Notes under the pieces: generated by a model
Database searches by the model: none
What the model saw: the letters and a program-made list of their open reading frames with translations, nothing else
What the model was told of the DNA's origin: nothing
Source: Sycon ciliatum
Taxonomy: Eukaryota > Porifera > Calcarea > Leucosolenida > Sycettidae
DNA: 64,000 nt
Direction: 5' to 3'
Assembly: GCF_964019385.1 (NCBI RefSeq)
Contig: NC_088649.1
Coordinates: 6,990,503-7,054,502 of the forward strand
Shown: piece after piece, positions 56,439-64,000 of the stretch
Layout: each line of letters opens with the position of its first letter
Position numbering within the stretch: the first letter of the stretch is position 1
Position numbers and translations under genes: made by a program

Positions 56439-57410
56439 TTATCCAGAATGGATACGTTCATGTCTGCGTAAATTACACGACTGAGTGAACGATGTGCCAC
56501 ATTTCTTACACTTGTGCGGTCTCTCTCCGGTATGAGTACGTTTATGAACAAGTAGATTGTATGACGTAGAGAAAGACTTCTCGCATACCTCACACTTTAC
56601 TGGTCGATCTCGAGTATGAGTACGTTTATGAACGCAGAGATTGCCTAACTGAGTGAAAGACTTCCCGCATACATCACATTTGAATGGTCTTTCTCCAGTA
56701 TGAACACGTTCATGCACGCGGAGGTCAGAAACGTACTTGAACTCTTTTGGGCAAAACTGACACATGTGTGATGTTTTACACTTAGAATGCTTATACAGAT
56801 CCTGATTCTGAGCCATTACCTTAGAAGATTCAGAATGTTGTCCGATAGGACGCATTCGTTTAACTGGCATGCCAAACGCATCAGGTTGTCCCCATGGTTC
56901 AAATGTCCTTCCAGCTGAAACTCGAGTATTTGACGCCGTGGCTGGTGTTGAAACGTCCATTTCAATATGAAGAGACGGTATTACAGACGATGCCCGTTTC
57001 TCATACCCGCTGAACGTTGAAGTCCAGTTCACCACGTCTTCCATTTCAGATAATGTACTAGACGTTGCTTCATTCCTTTCGCTTTTGGCGGCGGTTCGAA
57101 ATGTCTGGTCGAAAGCTGGCTGATGATTAGAAATACTGGCTGAAGGAATTGGGTTCCTCTTCCATTTTATCAATGGCGGAGGGGAAACAGGAATTATGGT
57201 ACTGGTATACTCATGGGGTATACTACTCGTGCCTTCTATGTTTTCCAGTGAAACGGATCTCATACACGTCGATGGTGGAACGGACGATGGACCATGGTCT
57301 CTAGAAGTTTGGTTGAGCTTAATCCTCTTCAACTTCATCAATGGCGGCATTGGTGGTATTTCACTAGATGCCACACTGCTGTCAGACATCGACTCCTCCA
57401 AGTCTTCCAT
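56439..57410 (-). CDS. ZF9, C2H2 zinc-finger protein (4 fingers)
   Basis: 323 residues. The N-terminal region is about 13 residues shorter than in paralogs: PPST joins CMRSVS, losing the [12 protein letters not shown] stretch. Four fingers follow at about 217-321 with helices YVSDLRV, QLGNLCV, TSYNLLV and QSCNLRR. It ends at HSG because the linker GAA is TAA. The closest N-terminal relative is ZF7 ([17 protein letters not shown]). One linker reads HTRDRPVKC, where the usual Gly is Arg. The start is the conserved ATG after an upstream in-frame TGA. Likely a nuclear DNA-binding protein. Confidence 0.86.
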   Translation of the reverse strand: MEDLEESMSDSSVASSEIPPMPPLMKLKRIKLNQTSRDHGPSSVPPSTCMRSVSLENIEGTSSIPHEYTSTIIPVSPPPLIKWKRNPIPSASISNHQPAFDQTFRTAAKSERNEATSSTLSEMEDVVNWTSTFSGYEKRASSVIPSLHIEMDVSTPATASNTRVSAGRTFEPWGQPDAFGMPVKRMRPIGQHSESSKVMAQNQDLYKHSKCKTSHMCQFCPKEFKYVSDLRVHERVHTGERPFKCDVCGKSFTQLGNLCVHKRTHTRDRPVKCEVCEKSFSTSYNLLVHKRTHTGERPHKCKKCGTSFTQSCNLRRHERIHSG

Positions 57411-57835
57411 TTCTCACTGAACTGCAACGACTCTGGAAGGGAAATTGTATACCGAGCCAATATTACTCGTAGCCACTTCACGAAGTGAATTTAAACTAAC
57501 GGATTCAGAATGGTTCGCTCTATGCACTTTAATATCGTGCTCTAGTGTGAAAAGCAATATTAGTTGATAAAAATAAAAGATGTGTTGCCATAATTCTGGC
57601 AGCCCGCAATGCGTGACAATTGTACGTATGCTCTCAACATCAATAACATGGAAACTTGCTGTAACCATCTCAAGATGTTATGGACGTTTTCCAGGGGAGA
57701 ATCTTGTCGTTTGGCGTGATAAATGATCATTCCTACTGTTCTTTGTCAGTGTCAACACAAAGCGTTGTTGTTCAGCATTGAACTGCCATTCTGACACAAA
57801 TAAAGGATGTATCACTCACCAAAAATTGACTTATC
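57411..57835. repeat. Array unit: upstream part of ZF9
   Basis: The shared flank, closest to that of ZF7 (GTATACCGAGCC, CTCTAGTGTGAAAAGCAATATT). It breaks off at CACCAAAAATTGACTTATCAC. Confidence 0.55.
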
Positions 57836-58515
57836 ACTCCCCCCTCACGTGACCGCGGACTCCTGCATATACACTCACACAATAACCACACAACTCTTTG
57901 GGGATAGCGCGCTTATTGTATTATGCCAAACTTGACACGCTGAGTCCAGCTTGACTCAGCTGAGTCCCTAACTGCAATTTACTGCTCTAACATGAAGCCG
58001 TGCCTGGAAGAAGGGAAAGAGCGAAAAAAGAAAAAAAAAATTCTGGCCTTCTGCAAGCAATAGCAAGTAATGAGTGACGGCTGTGTAAAGTCGCACAACC
58101 ATGCAGTCGACCGGATGATGGTGAGTGTCCGGCACACATCTTGCTCTGCTGCTCCACCTGCGCATACCTGATACGGTGGTGCGCTTACGGGCGGGCTGCC
58201 TGGGCCCCAGATGCCTCCTTGATGCGCCACGGAGTGCCGTCGAAGCACCTGTATCACTTCGGTGATCCAAATGCGAATGCAGCCTTGCCGGTCGCCCGCC
58301 GGCCTGCCGCCTACGCGACCAGCCTGAGACTGGCCCTGCCGCATTTGGCGCTTCTAAACGCTGCGATCCGGTAGACAGCTCACTGGGCTGCCAAATACGT
58401 GACTGGCTTGAGGACAGTTCCATACTGGGCAGGGCGCCCAGCTCAGGTCACACGCCGTAGCGGCGTGAGCTGGGCGCGGTGAGGGTTGGTGATAACTACA
58501 GTTTCCTCCTTCCTC
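57836..58515. mobile_element. GC-rich inserted segment of unknown origin
   Basis: It interrupts the unit between CACCAAAAATT and TTTTTCAGAATGC. It is clearly richer in GC than the array. A strong hairpin near 58434-58478 has GCGCCCAGCT/AGCTGGGCGC outer arms and an inner CACGCCG/CGGCGTG stem. Frames exist on both strands (for example 58423-57968 on the minus strand) but none is recognisable. It is probably mobile DNA; no target duplication is clear. Confidence 0.4.
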
Positions 58516-59471
58516 CTCCGGAAACTTCCATTTTTCAGAATGCAAAAGGTCTATTGCTGACTAGACGTCCCGGAGGGGTAAACTTTCCTGCACAGGTATG
58601 AGTTTGGAGGTACATGTACATATACATTTTATTTCAGCATGGTGAAGTGGGAAAATTGTAAATTAATTTTTATAGAAAAAGAAAAAAGGTTGATGTGTGA
58701 CATGTCCTCAGTGCAAGAAGTTGTGTTCTTCTATCTGCCAATGAAAGGTTTATGGTAAATGAGGACGTGCATGTATCTGTCTGTTTTGTCCGCCCATGTA
58801 TTTTGGTTATTTTCAAGATAATCATTAATAAAATGTTGTTTCGTCAGGGGTCATAGCCCTCATCACTCTGGGATGCTGGCGTGGCTAAGAGGTGCTGTCC
58901 CAGGAACTCTTCTATGGTCAGGCAATGTTGGATTGAAGGAGCTTTATTCGTAGCTTGGTTTAACCACTGTGGCAAGATTAATTTGGAGACCCATAAATCA
59001 TGTGATGTTTTGACCATTTTTGGGAGAATGCCAGTTTCAAAGTTCCCTTCGGACAACTTTTCACGCGCTTTGCACAGTCGATTTACACACCAAGGAAACG
59101 TACCTGCAAAATTTGAGCGAAATCAGACAGATTGACACGCACACATTCTCTGGTCTTGTCACACATGCTCTCTAAAAAGTCCCCAACCCTTCGCACAGAA
59201 CTTCGATCTCAATGAAATATTCTCACATCAGGGGTTATGCTAGAATAATATTATTAACCTCTGACATAATACATGAGAACAAGACCATGGAATAGAACAG
59301 AAATGCAGAAGTACATAAACCATATTATCAGCTTGCGAATCTGCACTGTCATAGTCTATCGCATGTGTTGCATGTGCTGTGTGAATAGCATCAAAGAGTG
59401 GAATGTATTTTATACTGCTGCGAATGTACACTATCTTTTTAACGGTCACACACACACACACACAAAGACGT

Positions 59472-59511
<40 letters not shown>

Positions 59512-60183
59512 TATTTTGTTCGTAAATTCATAAGCGCGAAGAGAAGAAAGGCAACAACTCTGGAAGGAAAATTGTATAACAAAGCCAATAATACTCGTAA
59601 CCAATTCGCGAAGTGAAAAAAAATACGAATGCAAAATGTTTCGCTCGGTGCACTCTAATATCGTGTTGTAGTGTGTCAAAAGCCATATTAGCTGATAAGA
59701 ATGGTTTTGACATAATTCAGGCAGCCCGCAATGCGTGACAAATTTACGTATGTTCTCAACTTCAAGTACATGGCACCTTGCTGTACACATCTCAAGCTGT
59801 CAAGGACTATTGCATCCTTTGTCGACCAAAAAGATGTTAGTTGCCAAAGAGAATCTTGTCGTGTTAGGCGATACTGTAAATGAACACTCCAACAGTTCTT
59901 TGTCAGTGTCAACACTACACGTTGTTCTTCAGTACTGAACTGCCATTCTGACACAAGTAACGGATCTATCACTCCCTAAATATTCTTTTTCAGTATGCAA
60001 AAGGTCTATTGCTGACTCGACGTCGCGGAGGGGTGAGCTTTCCTGCACAGGTGTGAGTTTTGATGTACATTGTGTTTCAGCATGTTGGAGTAGAAAAATT
60101 AAAATTGTTTTTTTTTTCAAGAAAACGCAAAAAAGGAGGATGGGTTACATGTCCTCAGTGCTAGAAGAGGTGTTTGACTATCT
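58516..60183. repeat. Array unit lacking its zinc-finger gene (deletion 2)
   Basis: The downstream segment runs normally to GCGCGAAGAGAAGAAAGGCA and then, at about 59553, joins directly to ACAACTCTGGAAGG, which is the 5' UTR side of the gene. The entire CDS and part of both UTRs are gone. Neighbouring units read AAAGGCATTTTCACCC and CTGCAACAACTCTGG at these two points, giving a GCA(A) microhomology. A CA microsatellite lies at 59447-59506. Confidence 0.75.
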
Positions 60184-60279
60184 TGATGTTTTGTTGTTGT
60201 TTGTTTAGTGTCGAAGACAACTCAAAATGTTCCTATTTCCATGATATCGACTAAAAAGGAGTACAAAGTATAAAAGAAA
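60184..60279 (-). mobile_element. Short LINE 3'-tail insertion (copy 3)
   Basis: The same insertion as at 10097 at the same unit position (GACTATCT on the left). It is more diverged, with a short internal deletion. Confidence 0.55.
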
Positions 60280-61211
60280 TCTGACAATTAATAGTTCTTG
60301 CTAAATGATGACGTAGCTCTCTATTTTGTCCGCCCTTGTAAATTGGATTTTTAAAGACGATCATTCGTGGCCTCAGGGTGTGATGGCCCTCATCTTCTGG
60401 GATACTTGCATGGCTAAGCGGAGCTGCCCCAGTCATGCACTTTTCTGAAGTGAGACAATGTTGGCTTGATGGAGTTTTCTTCGTAGCTTAGTCGTATACG
60501 CTGTGGCATGTCTCGTTTGTCGACCAATAAATCATGCGATGTTTTCAGCAATGTTTAGGGGTATGTCCATTCCAAGGTTCCCTTCGGACACCTTTTCAAT
60601 GGATTTGAACAGTCGATCTACCCCCCCCCCCCTCCCCTCCCCCAAGGAAACCTACCTGCCAAATTTGAGGGAAATCAGAGAGATCCACTTGCACACATTA
60701 TCTGGTCGTTTAAAACATGGTCTCTTAAAAGTCAACAAACGCTTCGCACACATCTACGATCTGAATTATTAAACTTTCTCAGATCGAAGGCTATGATTGA
60801 ATATGATTATTAACTTCTGACATAATACATGAGAACGACACCATGGAACAGAACACAAATACAGAATTACATAATCAACATCAGGTTGCGATTCTCTACA
60901 ATCATAGCTTATCATGTGTGTGGCTAGGACCAGACTTGTGTGAATACCATCAAAGAGTGATTTCTTAAATGCTGCAAATGTACACTATCTTTCAAACAGA
61001 CACACACACTCTTTCTCTCTTGTTTTTACAATTCATAAGCGCAAAGAGAAGAAAGACATTTTCACCCTTACAAAACACTATCTAACGACTTTTAGGCTAT
61101 TCATTGTAGGTTATAACTTATAAATACACTGGTGTCTAGGATAACATGATGATGTTCTGAGGAACTTTGCGCACTCTCTGCATCTATATGCACGTTTTCC
61201 TGTATGTATGT
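60280..61211. repeat. Array unit: downstream part of ZF10
   Basis: The shared segment, including a C-run at about 60620-60632 like that near 10543 and a CA/CT microsatellite at about 61000-61020. It shares details with the segment before ZF3. Confidence 0.55.
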
Positions 61212-62363
61212 TCATGGTCGTGTAGTTAGGATGACTGTGTGGATGACCTTACACGTGTCTTGCACGTAAAAGGTCTTTATTGAAGAATGGATACGTTTAT
61301 GCCTGCGTAAATTAGACGGATGTGTGAACGATTTTCCACATTTCTTACACTTGTGCGGTCTCTCTCCAGTATGAGTATGTTTATGAACACATAGATTGCC
61401 TGACTGAGTGAAAGATTTCCCGCATACATCACACTTGAATGGTCGATCTCCAGTATGAGTACGTTTATGAGCACAGAGATGGCCTGAATAAGAGAAAGAC
61501 ATCCCGCATAAATCACATTTAAATGGTCGATCTCCAGTATGAGTACGTTTATGAGCACAGAGACTACCTGACTGAGTGAAAGACTTCTCGCATACATCAC
61601 ACTTGAATGGTCGATCTCCAGTATGAACACGTTCATGCTCGCGGAGGCGAGAAACGTACTTGAACTCTTTTTGGCAAAACTGACACCTCTGTAATGTCTT
61701 ACACTTAGATCTCTTGTACGAATCCTGATTCTGAGCCGTAACCTTAGAAGGTTCAGAATGTTGTCCGATAGGATGCCTTCGTTCAACTGACATGCCAAAC
61801 GCATCAGCTTGCTCCCACAGGTCAGGCGTCCGTCCACCAAAAACTGCAGTATTTGACGCTGTGGCTGGAGTTAAGCCATCTATTTCGAACTGAAGAGGTT
61901 GCTTCACAGGCGATGCATGTTTCTCACGCCCGCTAAATGTTGAAGTCCAGTTCACCACGTCTTCCATTTCAGACTGTGCACTAGACGTTGCTTCATCCCT
62001 TTGGCTTTTGTCTGCAGTTTGAAATGCCTGTTGGAAAGCTGGCTGACGATTAGAAATACTGGCTGAAGGAATTGTCCATTTTATCAATGGCGGAGGAGAC
62101 ACAGGAATTGTGCTAATGGTAAACTCAGGGGGTATACTGCTCATGTCTTCTGTGTTTTCCAGTGAAGCGGATCTCATACACGACGCTTTCTCCATGTTTT
62201 CTTCTAAAAGGTTTGACGCAGGAGATGGTGGAACGGACGATGGACCATGCTTTCTGAACGTTCGGTTGAGCTTAGTCCTCTTCGACTTCATCAATGGTGG
62301 CATGGGTGGTAGATCATTAGAATCCACACTGCAGTCAGACATCGACTCCTCCAAGTATTCCAT
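61212..62363 (-). CDS. ZF10, C2H2 zinc-finger protein (5 fingers)
   Basis: 383 residues, the longest frame of the family here. Five fingers at about 227-359 have helices YVSRLRE, QSGSLCA, YSGHLCA, QSGNLCV and HPSNLRR. The three middle fingers are near-identical outside the helix ([10 protein letters not shown] repeats), pointing to internal finger duplication. After HKRIHSS the frame shifts by one base relative to ZF4 and adds an unrelated tail of about 22 residues ([20 protein letters not shown]) before the stop. It shares the [10 protein letters not shown] deletion and ERR/FGMSV wording with ZF4, its sister copy. The start is the conserved ATG. Predicted nuclear DNA-binding protein, target unknown. 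Confidence 0.88.
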   Translation of the reverse strand: MEYLEESMSDCSVDSNDLPPMPPLMKSKRTKLNRTFRKHGPSSVPPSPASNLLEENMEKASCMRSASLENTEDMSSIPPEFTISTIPVSPPPLIKWTIPSASISNRQPAFQQAFQTADKSQRDEATSSAQSEMEDVVNWTSTFSGREKHASPVKQPLQFEIDGLTPATASNTAVFGGRTPDLWEQADAFGMSVERRHPIGQHSEPSKVTAQNQDSYKRSKCKTLQRCQFCQKEFKYVSRLREHERVHTGDRPFKCDVCEKSFTQSGSLCAHKRTHTGDRPFKCDLCGMSFSYSGHLCAHKRTHTGDRPFKCDVCGKSFTQSGNLCVHKHTHTGERPHKCKKCGKSFTHPSNLRRHKRIHSSIKTFYVQDTCKVIHTVILTTRP

Positions 62364-63430
62364 TTCTCACTGAACTGCAACAACTCTGGAAGGGAAATTG
62401 CATACCCGAGGCAGTATTACTCGTAGCCACCTCACGCAGTGAAATGAAATTTTTTGATGCAGAATGGTCTGCTCTGTGCAATTTAATATCGTGCTCTAGT
62501 GTGAAAAGCAATATTAGTTGATGACATTAAAAAATGTGTCTGCCATAATTCTGGCAGTCCGCAATGCGTGACAATTATAAGTAAAAAAAAAAAAATTATA
62601 AGTATGCTCTCAAAATCAAGTTCATGGCAACTTGATGGCACCATACCAAGATTTCTTGGACGTTTACATTAATTGTCGCACAAAAAGATGTTAGTTACTA
62701 TGGGAGAATCTTGTCGTCTTAAGTGATAAATGATCACTCCTACTGTTCTTTATCAGTGTCAACACTACACGTTGTTCTTCAGTACTGAACTGCCATTCTG
62801 ACACAAGTAAAGGATCTAGCACTCACCAAAAAAATCCTTTTCAGAATGCAAAAGGTCTATTGCCGACTAGACGTTGCGGAGGGGTGAGCTTTCCTGCACA
62901 GGTGTGAGTTTGGATCTACATTCTATTTGAGGTGGTGGAGTGGAAAAAGTCATAATGTGTTTTTAGAAAACGCAAAAAGGAGGATGGGGTACATGTGCTC
63001 AGTGCTAGAAGAGGTGTTCTACTATCTTGCTGTTTTGTTGCTGTTTGTTTATTTAGAGTCGAAGACTAAACAGGCAAGTTTGCCTAATTCCATGATATCG
63101 ACTAGAAAGGAGAATAAAGTATAAATGACTATCTGGCAATGAATAATTCTTGCTAAATTAGGACGTAGCTCTCCATTTAGTTTGCCCTTGGAATTTGGCT
63201 CTTTTGAAGAGGATCATTTGTGGCCCTAGGGTGTGATGGTTCTCGTCTTCTAGGATGTTTTGGATGGCTAAGCGGAACTGCACCAGTCATGCACTTTTCT
63301 AAAGTGACCAAATGTTGGCTTGATGGAGTTTAATTCTTAGCTTGGTCGTATACGCTGTGGCATGTCTCGTTTTCAGACCCATAATTAATGTGATGTTTTG
63401 ACTAATGTTTAGGGGTATGTCTGTTTAGAA
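62364..63430. repeat. Array unit: upstream part of ZF10 and start of a further unit
   Basis: The shared flank, very close to that of ZF4. The unit continues past the short LINE tail to TTTAGGGGTATGTCTG, then is lost near 63425. Whether another gene follows outside the window cannot be seen. Confidence 0.55.
63028..63127 (-). mobile_element. Short LINE 3'-tail insertion (copy 4)
   Basis: Bounded by ACTATCT (63021-63027) and GACTATCT (63127-63134). It is nearly the same as the copy upstream of ZF4, matching the sister relationship of ZF4 and ZF10. Confidence 0.6.
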
Positions 63431-64000
63431 GAGTATCTCTTTGTCGTTGTTACTATATTTAAATCGAGTGGCACATTCGTACTACAATTCTACGAGTGCT
63501 AGTTTGAAAATACGTTACGAATTTGAGCAATTGTTACGTTGTACAGCAGGTACGAACAATTAATATTTACATACTCACCGGTTTTCGTTTCGGAGTCCCG
63601 CGCTGTGACTCAGCTAATTTCTATTTCGTTTGCCTTGTATTGTCTGACTAGGGGCGCTGTCACCCCGTCGGGTGTGAGCACCCTTGGACAGAAGCACTTC
63701 ACGACACAAGTGTTCATTTTCGTTTTTCCTCTTCTGCTTCTTCACAGTTTGAATGTGTGCTTTTTTCGTACTCTGCTCTCGATCGAACCATGCGCGGGTC
63801 GATCTCCATAATTTTATCTTCCGTTGCCATGACTGGCATTAGTACGCGTTCTGTACTCACTCGCTGCTGGGCACGCTTGCAGCGCGTCTTTTTTCTGTTG
63901 CAACCCAGTGCCTGCGTGCACGGTACGGGATTTGCGATGCCACATCAGCGTTGGTGTGTGACTGGTTGTGTTTCGTTGTTGTTTTGTTCTTTGCTGAGTG
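63431..64000. other. Right edge, no gene recognised
   Basis: Not array sequence. No supported gene or repeat is seen before the window ends; it may be the start of another insertion. Confidence 0.3.

Overview
The window looks like metazoan nuclear DNA, probably from an aquatic invertebrate. It has long low-density intergenic DNA, CA/TG and ATT microsatellites, classical Cys2-His2 zinc-finger proteins, several non-LTR retrotransposons, a BEL/Pao LTR element, a Crypton-like recombinase and tRNA-derived SINEs. I see no bacterial operons, rRNA or CRISPR. The phylum cannot be fixed from the sequence alone.

The backbone, from about 3.7 kb to 63.4 kb, is a tandem array of one duplicated unit of about 2.6 kb. 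Each complete unit carries one intronless C2H2 zinc-finger gene on the minus strand. I number the genes ZF1 to ZF10 from left to right (starts near 5779, 9447, 12070, 16068, 29048, 31759, 38144, 46238, 57410 and 62363). Two further units, at about 17.5-18.7 kb and 58.5-60.2 kb, have lost the gene body but kept both flanks. The encoded proteins share a serine/proline-rich N-terminal region of about 230 residues that I do not recognise, followed by 3 to 5 fingers whose DNA-contact helices differ between copies. Most copies have lost their last finger or fingers by separate stops or frameshifts. ZF4 is the best preserved. ZF2 is broken by a SINE and ZF5 by an internal stop.

All other recognisable content is mobile DNA inserted into this array. 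From left to right: an unassigned left flank with a SINE fragment and a small inverted-repeat element (1-3.7 kb); a LINE 3' fragment (6.8 kb); an inverted piece of the unit with a SAP-like gag-type ORF (12.4-14.2 kb); a LINE fragment containing a nested retroposon (16.8-17.5 kb); a foldback element (18.0-18.6 kb); a block of about 8.4 kb with a broken Crypton and a nearly complete LINE (18.7-27.1 kb); a 2.8-kb TIR transposon full of TG repeat (32.3-35.1 kb); a small LTR element (35.3-36.6 kb); a young, internally deleted BEL/Pao element (38.9-44.4 kb); a composite of a TIR element, a perfect 235-bp-arm palindrome, a LINE and an inverted LINE 5' end (46.4-53.1 kb); a 5'-truncated LINE (53.8-55.2 kb); and a GC-rich insert (57.8-58.5 kb).

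Biologically the window is best read as a lineage-specific, fast-evolving zinc-finger cluster expanding in a transposon-rich region. Copies are made, shuffled by conversion, truncated and deleted. This is formally similar to the KRAB-ZNF and ZAD-ZNF clusters of other animals, but the N-terminal region here is one I cannot assign. A role in transposon control is an inference only.
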